NCBI GenBank assembly: GCA_015491595.1 | Contig: WFVP01000106.1 | Location: forward strand, 1 to 10,789 | Length of the DNA stretch: 10,789 nucleotides | Origin: Anaerolineales bacterium | Lineage (GTDB): Bacteria; Chloroflexota; Anaerolineae; Anaerolineales; DRMV01 | Direction: 5' to 3' | In this document: positions 1 through 6,698 of the stretch, piece by piece | Layout: the number at the start of each line of letters is the position of its first letter | Numbering within the stretch: the stretch's first letter is position 1 | Notes under the pieces: model-generated | The model's input: only the letters and a program-made list of their open reading frames with translations | What the model was told of the DNA's origin: nothing | The model's database searches: none | Position numbers and translations under genes: made by a program

Positions 1-48
1 CGGCCCCATGGTGGGCGCTTCAATCACGTCAAAAATCCGGCGGGCCAT
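1..48 (-). CDS. Partial hypothetical protein, N-terminus only (16 codons)
   Basis: An ATG on the minus strand (48-46) opens a frame that runs uninterrupted to the left edge and reads MARRIFDVIEAPTMGP. A strong Shine-Dalgarno sequence, GAGGAGGTGG, lies just upstream (60-51), and a perfect TATAAT -10 box lies at 113-108 on the same strand, so a real gene starts here. Sixteen residues cannot establish a family. The 'IFDVIEAP' opening reminds me of SPFH/band-7-type proteins, but that is only a resemblance. Transcription is divergent from the recombinase-like gene at 346. No signal peptide is seen in the visible part. Confidence 0.7.
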   Translation of the reverse strand, partial: MARRIFDVIEAPTMGP

Positions 49-107
49 ATCCACCTCCTCACCCCTGGGAAACCCCAAAGGAACCAATGTTATTTCCATT
101 CGGCACC

Positions 108-113
108 ATTATA
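108..113 (-). promoter_or_regulatory. -10 box of the leftward partial gene
   Basis: The minus strand reads TATAAT here, a perfect sigma-70 -10 hexamer, about 60 bases upstream of the ATG at 48. No convincing -35 hexamer lies 16-18 bases further upstream. A small inverted repeat (CGGA-AAA-TCCG, 115-125) abuts it and could be an operator, but it is short enough to be chance. Confidence 0.5.
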
Positions 114-265
114 CCGGAAAATCCGAAGGGATACCTCACACGGCAACAACCAGCGATAGGCCCCTTCTTTTGCGATGTCTTTCGGTTGAAACCGTCGGCG
201 AGGAACCGTACGAAAAGCCCATCAAATCATAAGGAATTGCCTGTTCTGCGAGGTTATTTTTTCGG

Positions 266-271
266 TATAAT
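266..271 (+). promoter_or_regulatory. -10 box for the recombinase-like gene
   Basis: A perfect TATAAT hexamer lies in an AT-rich stretch of the 297-base divergent intergenic region, about 75 bases before the ATG at 346. The predicted start near 278 gives a leader of roughly 68 bases. The -35 region is poor (TTCTGC at 244-249 is the best candidate). The rest of the gap (114-265) shows no other recognisable element beyond a small palindrome, CGGTT-GA-AACCG, at 183-194. Confidence 0.5.
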
Positions 272-345
272 CTTGGTGAGACACCCAACATACAACGTAT
301 CTCGCAGGGATACGTCCAAGATGTCGTGTTAAGGAGGACGGTGGT

Positions 346-1290
346 ATGGAGCTTCAAAAGGTGATGGAAGAGTTTGACGGTCATCTGGCGTCGTTGGGGC
401 GGCGGGAATCGACCCGACTGGCCTACCGGACGGACTTGGGGGACGTGTATCGCACCTTGCGCCAGCAATTGGGACGCGAGCCGCTGGCCAGGGACCTGAC
501 GCCGGAGTTCATTCGCACTTACCTGGAAGCCCAGGCGAAGAAGCAACGTCGCAGCACGTTGTTACGACGTATCGCTTCCCTCCGGGCGTTTGAACGCTAT
601 TTGCGGGAAAAGGAGCTGATTTCCCAGCCCTTCATTCCCGAACCGGCCATCCTCCGCCAGTTACTGGACCAAACGGCCACGGGTCGGGCCACCCCCTGTT
701 TGACGTCGGAACAGCTGCACACGTTGTGGAAATTGCTCATCGAAAGTAACACCCGGCGAGGGTGGCGGGACCTGGCCCTGGTGGCCTTGCTCACGGAGTG
801 GGGCTTCCCCACCGACCGATTGATTCAGCTGGACCTCAGCGACGTGGACCTGGAACAGAAACGCATTCGCATTCGCAGCCAGGGCGGGGTGGAGATGTGG
901 TTCCCCATCGACTACGCGGTGGGTCCCCTGCAGTTCTACCTGGAGCACGTACGGTATCAGTACCACCTGCCCGCAGGGGAAAACCACCTCTTCGTGAGCC
1001 AATTGGGACGCCCCTTAAGCCGCCAGAGCGTCTGGCAAAGCCTGGGCGCCTGGGGGCGCACCGCCGGCTTCGAGTTCCCTCTGACCCCACGGGTGCTGCG
1101 CAGCACCGCGGCCTATCGCCTCTGGCGCCTGGGCACGCCCCGGGAGCTGATCCAGCAGGCCCTGGGACACACCAACCCCATCTCGACCCTGTTCCTCTTG
1201 CGGCGCCTGCAGCAAACCTGTGGACGCATGCCCATCCCGCAAATCCCCCGTTTCGACCCCGAAACCCAAACCCTGGTGGAAGAGGGTTAA
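346..1290 (+). CDS. Tyrosine recombinase/integrase-fold protein, probably catalytically inactive
   Basis: This 314-residue protein has the two-part layout of XerC/XerD-type recombinases. Residues 1-90 form a helical SAM-like core-binding domain (an 'STRLAYRTDL' helix, then 'RRSTLLRRIASLRAFERYL'), and residues 118-290 form the catalytic fold. The fold is recognisable from 'LSDVDLEQKRIRIRSQGG' (164-181), 'LTPRVLRST' (246-254) and 'LGHTN' (273-277). The active site is degraded. The first Arg of 'G-hydrophobic-R' is Pro155, the beta-hairpin Lys region reads SQGG, the first His of HxxR is Arg249, and the position of the nucleophilic Tyr ('STxxxY') is Leu285. Only Arg252 and His275 remain. It may be a DNA-binding or architectural protein rather than a recombinase. 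The ribosome site AAGGAGG at 331-337 fixes the start. No att-like repeats or phage genes surround it. Confidence 0.85.
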   Translation: MELQKVMEEFDGHLASLGRRESTRLAYRTDLGDVYRTLRQQLGREPLARDLTPEFIRTYLEAQAKKQRRSTLLRRIASLRAFERYLREKELISQPFIPEPAILRQLLDQTATGRATPCLTSEQLHTLWKLLIESNTRRGWRDLALVALLTEWGFPTDRLIQLDLSDVDLEQKRIRIRSQGGVEMWFPIDYAVGPLQFYLEHVRYQYHLPAGENHLFVSQLGRPLSRQSVWQSLGAWGRTAGFEFPLTPRVLRSTAAYRLWRLGTPRELIQQALGHTNPISTLFLLRRLQQTCGRMPIPQIPRFDPETQTLVEEG

Positions 1291-1296
1291 ACACCG

Positions 1297-1323
1297 AAGG
1301 GGCGGCCCCAGGGGCCGCCCCTT
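1297..1323. terminator. Bidirectional hairpin between convergent genes
   Basis: An 11-bp perfect stem (AAGGGGCGGCC at 1297-1307, its complement at 1313-1323) encloses a five-base loop. It lies between the stops of the recombinase-like gene (1290) and the DegV-family gene (1334). The T-rich tail is weak on both strands (CTCTTCCTC on plus, GTTTAA on minus), so termination is inferred mainly from stem strength and from the convergent position. Confidence 0.75.
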
Positions 1324-1333
1324 GGCTCTTCCT

Positions 1334-2191
1334 CTACATGCCTGCCATGTAACACAAGCCCACGGTGCCGGGTCCCAGGTGCACTCCCACCGCAGGACTC
1401 ACAATGGCGAAGAGCATTTCGTCGGGCTGGAAGCGCTCCTGGGCCATTTCGGCCAAGCGCTTCATGTCCTCTTCTGCGGCCACGTGCAGGGCCGCCAAGC
1501 GGAGGGGACGTCGCCCCGCGATACTCTCCTCCAGCAGGTCCAGCATGGCGCGAATGGCCTTGCGACGGGTGCGCACCTTTCCCGCCGGGATGATGCGCCC
1601 TTCCTCGTTCAGGGTCAGAATGGGCTTGAGGTTCAACATGGTGCCCAGGAGTTTGGCCGCGCCGCCAATCCGTCCCCCCCGATGCAGGTATTCCAGGGTG
1701 TCCACCGTCAGGAAGACGCCGGTGTGGGCCCGGGTGGCTTCGGCCAGGGCCTTGGCTTCTTCCAGGGTCATGTCGGGGTTCGCCTCCAAGGCCCGGGCCA
1801 CGGCCAGCACCTGGAAGCCCAACGCCATGGCCGTGGTGTAGGAATCCACGATTTCAATGCGGGCCTCAGGGAGCATCTGCTTGGCCTGCTGGGCCGAGCC
1901 GAAGGTCCCGGAAAGGTTCTTGCTCAACGTAATGGTGAGGATTTCGTATCCGGCCTCGTGCAACTCCCGATAGAGATCCAGGAAGTCCTGAGCCGGGGGC
2001 TGGGAAGTGGTGGGAAGGGTCTCCGAATGCTGAATGCGCTCGAACACTTCTTCCGGACGAATGTCCACCCCATCTCGATAGGTCACGCCATCCCAAATGA
2101 TGCGCACCGGCACCACCCGAATGCCGTACTTCTGAACCAAATCCTCCGGAATATAGGCCGTGCTATCCGTCACCACAGCGATTCGCGACAT
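1334..2191 (-). CDS. DegV family protein (fatty-acid-binding, FakB-like)
   Basis: This is a full-length DegV-family protein of 285 residues. Family members bind one fatty acid. In Firmicutes the FakB members present it to the kinase FakA for acyl-phosphate formation and phospholipid synthesis. Visible family motifs, in order, are 'VTDSTAYIP' (7-15), 'PTTSQPP' (60-66), 'LSGTFGSA' (93-100), 'VDSYTTAMALGF' (115-126), 'LEYLHRGGRIG' (166-176) and the C-terminal 'GVHLGPGTVG' (269-278). The start is fixed by GAGGAGGA at 2205-2198, seven bases upstream of the ATG. There is no signal peptide or membrane segment, so it is cytoplasmic. No FakA-type kinase is present in the window. The gene stands alone, divergent from the P-loop gene at 2387 and convergent with the recombinase-like gene. 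The family is certain; the ligand is not. Confidence 0.93.
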   Translation of the reverse strand: MSRIAVVTDSTAYIPEDLVQKYGIRVVPVRIIWDGVTYRDGVDIRPEEVFERIQHSETLPTTSQPPAQDFLDLYRELHEAGYEILTITLSKNLSGTFGSAQQAKQMLPEARIEIVDSYTTAMALGFQVLAVARALEANPDMTLEEAKALAEATRAHTGVFLTVDTLEYLHRGGRIGGAAKLLGTMLNLKPILTLNEEGRIIPAGKVRTRRKAIRAMLDLLEESIAGRRPLRLAALHVAAEEDMKRLAEMAQERFQPDEMLFAIVSPAVGVHLGPGTVGLCYMAGM

Positions 2192-2313
2192 GATGATTCC
2201 TCCTCGCGTTCGGGGTAAAGGCTATCCATAAAACCCAAAAGCCGGAAAAGTGTCGCGCAAAAGTTGACGACCGCCGCGCCTTCCCGCCGATGGGAGAATC
2301 CCCAAAGGACCCG

Positions 2314-2319
2314 TATAAT
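2314..2319 (+). promoter_or_regulatory. -10 box for the cyclic-2,3-DPG-synthetase-like gene
   Basis: A perfect TATAAT lies 68 bases before the ATG at 2387, with no good -35 hexamer at the proper distance. The predicted leader begins near 2326 and immediately contains a 6-bp hairpin (CACCCC at 2329-2334 paired with GGGGTG at 2342-2347). The remaining divergent gap back to 2192 holds no clear promoter for the DegV gene. Confidence 0.5.
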
Positions 2320-2386
2320 AGCAAGGGACACCCCCACGACCGGGGTGCCGCTTGCATTCTCCATTCCCTACAAGGAGGGTAGCTCC

Positions 2387-3751
2387 ATGAGTGACAGGAA
2401 AGGGCGCGACGTGGGCAACAGGCCCCGCCGGGTCATCATCATGGGCGCGGCGGGCCGGGATTTCCACAACTTCAACGTGGTCTTTCGGGACAATCCTGCG
2501 TACCAAGTGGTGGCTTTTACCGCAACCCAAATCCCCAATATCGAAGGCCGGCGTTATCCCCCTGAACTGGCCGGCTCCCTATACCCCGAAGGCATCCCCA
2601 TTTACCCCGAAGAAGAACTCCCCCGCCTGATTCGCGAGCACGACGTGGACGTGGTGGTCTTCGCCTACAGCGACATCTCCCACGAATACGTCATGCATCG
2701 CGCGGCCATTGCCCAGGCCGCGGGTGCGGATTTCTGGCTGCTGGGCCCCAAGGCCACCCAATTGCGCGCCTCCAAGCCCGTGGTCGCGGTGACCGCGGTG
2801 CGGACCGGCGCGGGAAAGAGCCCCACGACACGGCGGGTGGCCCGCATCCTGCAGGATTGGGGTTACCGAGTGGCCATCATCCGGCACCCTATGCCCTACG
2901 GCGATTTGACCCGGCAACGGGTCCAGCGCTTCGCCACCTACGAGGACCTGGACCGGCATCAATGTACCATCGAGGAACGGGAGGAATACGAACCCCACCT
3001 GCGCAACGAGTTCGTGGTCTACGCGGGCGTGGACTATCAGGCCATCCTGGAACAGGCCCAGCAGGACGCGGATATCCTCCTCTGGGACGGAGGGAACAAC
3101 GACCTGCCCTTCTACGTCCCCGACGTCCAAATCGTGGTCGCCGACCCCCACCGGCCGGGACACGAAGCCCGCTACTATCCCGGGGAAACCAACGCGCGGA
3201 TGGCCCACATCGCCATCATCACCAAGGTGGACACCGCGCCCTTCGAGCACGTGCTCACCGTGCGGGAGAACCTGCGTCGCCTGAATCCCCAGGCCATCCT
3301 CATTGAGGCCGCCATGCCCTTCACCCTGGAGGACCCGGAAGCCGTGCGGGGCCGACGGGTTCTGGTGGTGGAAGACGGACCCACGGTGACCCATGGCGAG
3401 ATGGGCTTCGGCGCCGCGTACCTGGCCGCGCAGAAACTGGGCGCCCATATCGTCGACCCCAGGCCGTACGCCGTGGGCTCCATCCGGGAGGCCTATCGGA
3501 AGTACCCCCATCTCAAGGAAGTTCTGCCCGCTCTGGGCTATGGGGAAGCCCAGATTCGGGAACTGGAGGCCACGTTGCGCCAGGCTGAGGTGGACCTGGT
3601 CCTCGCGGCCACGCCCATCTCCCTGCACCGTCTGGTGCGCATCCCCCACCCCATCCAGCAGGTGCGATACGAAATCCAGGAAATCGGTCAGCCCACCCTG
3701 GAAGAGACCCTGCGGGAGCGGCTCCCCCTGCCGAGCCCCGCGCGCGGATAA
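2387..3751 (+). CDS. Cyclic 2,3-diphosphoglycerate synthetase-like P-loop GTPase/ATPase
   Basis: This 454-residue protein belongs to the family annotated as cyclic 2,3-diphosphoglycerate synthetase. In some methanogens that enzyme closes 2,3-diphosphoglycerate into the thermoprotectant cDPG. Bacterial members have no settled function and are often called simply GTPases. A Rossmann-like N-terminal domain starts 'RVIIMGAAGRDFHNFN' (15-30). The P-loop is 'VTAVRTGAGKSPTTR' (135-149); it ends in the usual GKS but opens with Ala where a classical Walker A has Gly. An acidic strand, 'DILLWDGGNNDLPFY' (229-243), follows. 'VADPHRPGHE' and 'ITKVDTAP' resemble G-domain base-recognition loops. The ATG at 2387 is chosen over an in-frame ATG 41 codons earlier because AAGGAGGG (2372-2379) precedes it and the earlier start lies upstream of the -10 box. 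It is monocistronic and convergent with the polyamine operon. Confidence 0.82.
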   Translation: MSDRKGRDVGNRPRRVIIMGAAGRDFHNFNVVFRDNPAYQVVAFTATQIPNIEGRRYPPELAGSLYPEGIPIYPEEELPRLIREHDVDVVVFAYSDISHEYVMHRAAIAQAAGADFWLLGPKATQLRASKPVVAVTAVRTGAGKSPTTRRVARILQDWGYRVAIIRHPMPYGDLTRQRVQRFATYEDLDRHQCTIEEREEYEPHLRNEFVVYAGVDYQAILEQAQQDADILLWDGGNNDLPFYVPDVQIVVADPHRPGHEARYYPGETNARMAHIAIITKVDTAPFEHVLTVRENLRRLNPQAILIEAAMPFTLEDPEAVRGRRVLVVEDGPTVTHGEMGFGAAYLAAQKLGAHIVDPRPYAVGSIREAYRKYPHLKEVLPALGYGEAQIRELEATLRQAEVDLVLAATPISLHRLVRIPHPIQQVRYEIQEIGQPTLEETLRERLPLPSPARG

Positions 3752-3783
3752 AAAAACGGCGGGCGGCCCCAAAAGCCGCCCGC
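3750..3783. terminator. Bidirectional intrinsic terminator
   Basis: A 9-bp perfect GC stem (GCGGGCGGC at 3759-3767 with GCCGCCCGC at 3775-3783) encloses a seven-base loop. On the minus strand it is followed by a run of seven T (3756-3750), a textbook terminator for the polyamine operon, whose stop codon is only three bases away. On the plus strand the tail (TGTTCATTTC) is T-rich but weaker. The A run overlaps the TAA stop of the P-loop gene. Confidence 0.9.
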
Positions 3784-3786
3784 TGT

Positions 3787-4662
3787 TCATTTCGATGACC
3801 CCGACGGCGTAAGGGCCAGAAGCATCTCCCGCACCAGGAAGGCTGCCAGCACGCCGGTGCGCCCGGAGGGGTCGTGGGGAGGGCTGTACTCCACCAGGTC
3901 GGCGGAAATCACCCGGTGCCCCTTCAACGCCTGAAGCACCCGCAAAACGTCCTCCACGGACCAGCCCAGGGGCTCAGGATTGCCCGTGCCCGGCGCATGA
4001 GCCGGGTCCAGGACGTCAATGTCCAGGGAAAGGTGGATGCGCGTCCCTGGAGGCAGCCGGTCCAGGCGTTCCACCAGGGCCTCGGCCGTGGGTACCCAGA
4101 ACCCCTGTTCCCGGGCCAAGCGGAACTCCTCCCGGGTCCCCGACCGGGCGCCCGCAATGAGAAGGCGTGAAGGACCCAGTTTCTCCAGCGCTCGCCGGGC
4201 CCAGGAAGCGTGGGAATAGGCCGTGCCCTGGTACGCCGGTCGCAAATCCAGGTGGGCGTCCAGCACCAGCAGGAAGAAACGGGGGTCCAGTGTCTCCTCG
4301 GGTGATAGAAAGGCCAGGGTCGAGGTGTGTTCCCCGCCCAAGAAGAGGGTGAAATGGGCCTGGGCCTTAAGACGGGACAGGGGAGCCTGGAGTTCCACCA
4401 ACCCCTCGGCGGCCCACCGGAAGGGCTCGTCCAGGACCACGTTCCCCCGGTCCACCAGAATCAAGTCCTCCAGGTCCCGGTCCTGATGAGGGCTGTAGGT
4501 CTCGATGCTCTCGGAAAAGGTGCGAATGGCATCGGGTGCGAAAGCCGTTCCCCCGCGGAAGGAGGCCGTGGCTTCGTAAGGAAAGCCCACGATTTGGGCC
4601 TGAGGCTGGGGGTGCTCAGACCGGGCGCTCAAGAAAAGGGGAGCAGGTGCCAGAGGAAGCAT
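3787..4662 (-). CDS. speB: Agmatinase-family ureohydrolase (agmatinase or N1-aminopropylagmatinase)
   Basis: This 291-residue ureohydrolase of the arginase/agmatinase superfamily releases urea from a guanidino substrate with a binuclear Mn site. All metal-ligand motifs are present: 'GGEHT' (109-113, His112), 'DAHLD' (135-139) and 'SLDIDVLDP' (212-220, Asp214 and Asp216). The loop 'PGTGNPEP' and 'VEYSPPHD' (257-264, Glu258) complete the active site. His151 in 'YSHASW' sits where agmatinases have their second-sphere His. The gene starts 19 bases after the upstream fusion gene, with AGGTGG as ribosome site, so the two are cotranscribed. The partner gene makes agmatine and carries an aminopropyltransferase. 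The substrate is therefore agmatine (giving putrescine) or N1-aminopropylagmatine (giving spermidine, as in Thermus). Sequence alone does not decide between them. Arginase or formiminoglutamase is less likely in this context. Confidence 0.88.
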   Translation of the reverse strand: MLPLAPAPLFLSARSEHPQPQAQIVGFPYEATASFRGGTAFAPDAIRTFSESIETYSPHQDRDLEDLILVDRGNVVLDEPFRWAAEGLVELQAPLSRLKAQAHFTLFLGGEHTSTLAFLSPEETLDPRFFLLVLDAHLDLRPAYQGTAYSHASWARRALEKLGPSRLLIAGARSGTREEFRLAREQGFWVPTAEALVERLDRLPPGTRIHLSLDIDVLDPAHAPGTGNPEPLGWSVEDVLRVLQALKGHRVISADLVEYSPPHDPSGRTGVLAAFLVREMLLALTPSGSSK

Positions 4663-4681
4663 CGTCCCACCTCGTACGGGG

Positions 4682-6004
4682 TCACGCGCTCAACAGGCGC
4701 TGTACAAAGGGCGGCAGGATGAAAGCGGCTCGGTGCACCGCGGGGGTGTAGTAGTACGTCGGTCGGCCCAGGGCCTGGAACCGGGCCTCCAGGGCGGCCG
4801 GGTCCACCTGGGCCGGGTCCATACCCCGCGCGCCCAGGGTGAAGGACCACAGGCCACCCGGATATGTGGGAATCGAGGCCAGGTACAATGCCAGATGGTC
4901 GAAGTGGGGGCGCATGGCCTTCCAGTTGCGCGTGACCACTTCGGGTTGAATCCAAGGGGAACCGCTTTGCGCAGCCACCAGGCCCACCGGGGCCAGGTTG
5001 TCCGTGACCAGGCGGTAGAACTCCTGGGTGAAGAGGCGCATGGCCGGACCCACCGGGTCGGTGGTGTCCATGAGCATGACATCAAAGGGGCCGTGGCCTT
5101 CCCGCAGGTAGGTGAATGCGTCCTCATAAACCAGTTCCACACGAGGATCGTCAAAAGCCCCGCGGTGGATTTCGGGCAGGTACTCCCGCGCGGCCTGGAC
5201 CACCGCCCGGTCGATTTCCACCATGACCACACGATCCACCGGATGCTCCAGGACGGTGCTCAGTGCACCGCCGTCGCCACCGCCCACAATGAGCACCCGC
5301 TTGGGTTCGGGATGCAGGAACATGGGCACGTGCACCAACATTTCGTGGTACACCCAATGGTCGGCCTCCGTGGTCTGCACCGTCCCTTCCAGCCACAACA
5401 TGCGCCCGAACTGGAAAGTGTCCACGATATTGATGTGCTGGTAGGGAGACCGCATGGAGAACACGGGTTGCCGAATCCGAACGCTGAAGCGCACATCCGG
5501 CGTCCAGGCTTCCGTCTCCCACTGCTCGGGCATTTCCTCCAGTTCGTCCCCCCAAAGCACCGCCGCGGCTACCGCGCATCCGTGCTTCTCCACCGTATGT
5601 TCCGCGGAAACCACGTAGTATTCGTGCAATTCCAGGCCCCGCTCCCGAAAGGCCGCCTCCACGCGACGGCGCACCAGGGCCTCCATCTCTTCTTTGGTTC
5701 CCACACCGTGGCCTTCCATGATGACCCCGCGGCCGTCGGGGCTCAATCCCATACCCACCGCCGCGGCCACCGTTTCCCCCGGCTTGTTGCTGTACGCCTG
5801 GGCGTAGACCGTGGGCACCAAGCTCCCCACCGGGAACTCCCGCAAGGGCACCAGCCGGGACCCCTGGGGCACGATGGACGAGACCTTGATGAGGTTCAAA
5901 TCCGCAATGCCCGCGGCCTTAAGGGCGTTGTCGAACGCTGTCAAATCGTCCATGCCCTCGGCATGTCCCGAGGTCAGCGACACGTATTTGGGCAGGGTGA
6001 CCAT
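4682..6004 (-). CDS. speE: Fusion of pyruvoyl-dependent arginine decarboxylase and polyamine aminopropyltransferase
   Basis: One 440-codon frame encodes two complete enzymes. Residues 1-157 are a pyruvoyl-dependent arginine decarboxylase (PvlArgDC, arginine to agmatine). They contain the self-cleavage site 'KVSSIVP' (40-46; the Ser42/Ser43 bond, with Ser43 becoming the pyruvoyl group), 'PTVYAQAYSN' and the 'IMEGHG' loop with the likely catalytic Glu97. Residues 158-440 are a spermidine-synthase-type aminopropyltransferase. It shows 'SPYQHINIVDT' (186-196), 'TEADHWVYHEM' (212-222), the decarboxylated-AdoMet site 'GGGDGG' (241-246), 'VEID' (262-265), the gatekeeping 'DTTDPVGPA' (313-321) and 'YPGGLWSF' (381-388). 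Both halves have normal length, joined with almost no linker at Met158. After self-cleavage the aminopropyltransferase would stay attached to the pyruvoyl alpha subunit. The start is fixed by GAGGAGG just upstream. SpeD, needed for the aminopropyl donor, is not in the window. Confidence 0.92.
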   Translation of the reverse strand: MVTLPKYVSLTSGHAEGMDDLTAFDNALKAAGIADLNLIKVSSIVPQGSRLVPLREFPVGSLVPTVYAQAYSNKPGETVAAAVGMGLSPDGRGVIMEGHGVGTKEEMEALVRRRVEAAFRERGLELHEYYVVSAEHTVEKHGCAVAAAVLWGDELEEMPEQWETEAWTPDVRFSVRIRQPVFSMRSPYQHINIVDTFQFGRMLWLEGTVQTTEADHWVYHEMLVHVPMFLHPEPKRVLIVGGGDGGALSTVLEHPVDRVVMVEIDRAVVQAAREYLPEIHRGAFDDPRVELVYEDAFTYLREGHGPFDVMLMDTTDPVGPAMRLFTQEFYRLVTDNLAPVGLVAAQSGSPWIQPEVVTRNWKAMRPHFDHLALYLASIPTYPGGLWSFTLGARGMDPAQVDPAALEARFQALGRPTYYYTPAVHRAAFILPPFVQRLLSA

Positions 6005-6052
6005 GTTTCCTCCTCATCCACAACCGAGTTGCCGCATCACCATCAGCCCTTT

Positions 6053-6081
6053 CTTATACCAGAACCTGGGCAAATAGGGAA
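6053..6081 (-). promoter_or_regulatory. Extended -10 promoter of the polyamine operon
   Basis: The minus strand carries TGG-TATAAG (-10 hexamer at 6058-6053), an extended -10 element. A weak -35 (TTCCCT at 6081-6076) lies 17 bases further upstream. Transcription would start near 6046 and give a leader of about 42 bases. The 'TTCTGGTA' context is the same as at the opposing promoter at 6225-6233. Confidence 0.6.
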
Positions 6082-6182
6082 AAGGCACCCGCAAGGCGCG
6101 ATACGCCCTCCCCACGGCTTCCCCAACCGACCGAAAGGATAACGTTCTCCCTCATCGCTCTTTCAAAAACTAAAACTCACTA

Positions 6183-6197
6183 TTTCGATTTTCGAAA
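6183..6197. promoter_or_regulatory. Candidate operator: TTTCGA-N3-TCGAAA inverted repeat
   Basis: A perfect 6-bp inverted repeat with a three-base spacer is centred at 6190, about 50 bases upstream of the predicted start of the DUF2089 operon and ending eight bases before its -35 box. This is a typical position for an activator site. It is the only clear dyad in the divergent gap (6005-6264). The binding protein is unknown; the DUF2089 HTH protein encoded next door is a natural candidate by inference only. Confidence 0.4.
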
Positions 6198-6205
6198 GTC
6201 TTCCC

Positions 6206-6233
6206 TTGACATACTTCAAAATTCTGGTACGAT
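6206..6233 (+). promoter_or_regulatory. Strong sigma-70-type promoter of the DUF2089/ABC operon
   Basis: A consensus -35 TTGACA (6206-6211), a 16-base spacer and TACGAT (6228-6233) preceded by TGG make an extended -10 promoter, the best promoter in the window. The predicted start near 6240 leaves a leader of about 25 bases containing the ribosome site AAGGAGGA (6252-6259). The short leader leaves no room for a riboswitch. Confidence 0.8.
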
Positions 6234-6264
6234 GGCTTTGCAAGCATGACCAAGGAGGAAATCC

Positions 6265-6678
6265 ATGCCCCAACTCCCCGAAACCTGTCCCCTCTGCCAG
6301 GGAGAACTGGTGGTCACCCGGTTCGAATGCCGGTCATGCGGGACGGAATTCCATGGGCGCTTTCATCGGCCCCGGCCCCGTTCGGTGTTCGACCGATTGA
6401 GTCCGGAGCAATTACGTTTCCTGGAGGTGTTCATCCGCAACGAAGGCAAGTTCTCCCGCATGGAGAAGGAACTGGGGCTTTCCTATCCCACCCTGCGCAA
6501 CCGTCTGCGCAACATCATTCAGGCCATGGGCTTTCAGCCGGCCGAGGAAGAGGAGGAAAGCCCGTCGATCTCGCCCGAAGAACGTCGTCGCATTCTGGAC
6601 CAGCTGGACCAGGGTCGCATCACCGTGGAGGAAGCCCTGCGGCTGCTGCGGGGTGAATCCCCTTCCTCCAAGGCGTAA
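6265..6678 (+). CDS. DUF2089-type zinc-ribbon/HTH putative regulator with C-terminal SHOCT-like hairpin
   Basis: This 137-residue protein matches the layout of DUF2089 proteins. An N-terminal zinc ribbon has Cys8-x2-Cys11 and Cys22-x2-Cys25. A basic linker is followed by a helix-turn-helix-like segment of about residues 46-88 ('LSPEQLRFLEVFI', then 'GLSYPTLRNRLRNI'). A Glu-rich linker (94-98) leads to a C-terminal helical hairpin at 104-130 ('PEERRRILDQL', then 'GRITVEEALRLL'). The same hairpin recurs in two other proteins of this operon. I infer a DNA-binding regulator of the operon whose C-terminal hairpin receives or gives a signal to its partners. It is the first gene after the strong promoter and lies 20 bases before the next start. 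No membrane segment is seen. Confidence 0.82.
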   Translation: MPQLPETCPLCQGELVVTRFECRSCGTEFHGRFHRPRPRSVFDRLSPEQLRFLEVFIRNEGKFSRMEKELGLSYPTLRNRLRNIIQAMGFQPAEEEEESPSISPEERRRILDQLDQGRITVEEALRLLRGESPSSKA

Positions 6679-6698
6679 ACAGGACAGGAGGTCGAACC

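Noticed and set aside
346..1290. The recombinase-like gene as the mark of a mobile element or prophage
   Set aside because: No att-like direct repeats, tRNA, transposase or phage genes are nearby, base composition does not differ from its neighbours, and the active site appears lost.
2264..2269. TTGACG as a -35 box for the P-loop gene
   Set aside because: It lies 44 bases from the TATAAT at 2314, far beyond the 16-18 base spacing a sigma-70 promoter needs, and no -10 box follows at the right distance.
2329..2347. A 6-bp hairpin at the start of the P-loop gene leader, considered as a riboswitch or attenuator
   Set aside because: The leader is only about 60 bases, the hairpin has no T tract and there is no alternative pairing partner; no known riboswitch pattern is visible.
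2579..3790. A 403-codon minus-strand frame opposite the cyclic-2,3-DPG-synthetase-like gene, and a 469-codon plus-strand frame at 4733-6142 opposite the fusion gene
   Set aside because: Both are antisense shadows of genes with clear family motifs; neither translation shows recognisable domains or sensible composition.
5527..5545. A possible internal start for a separate SpeE at Met158 of the fusion, preceded by GGAGG
   Set aside because: The GGAGG sits only about two bases before the ATG, too close for efficient initiation, and the upstream frame reads through without a stop, so the fusion is the simpler reading. A minor internal product cannot be excluded.
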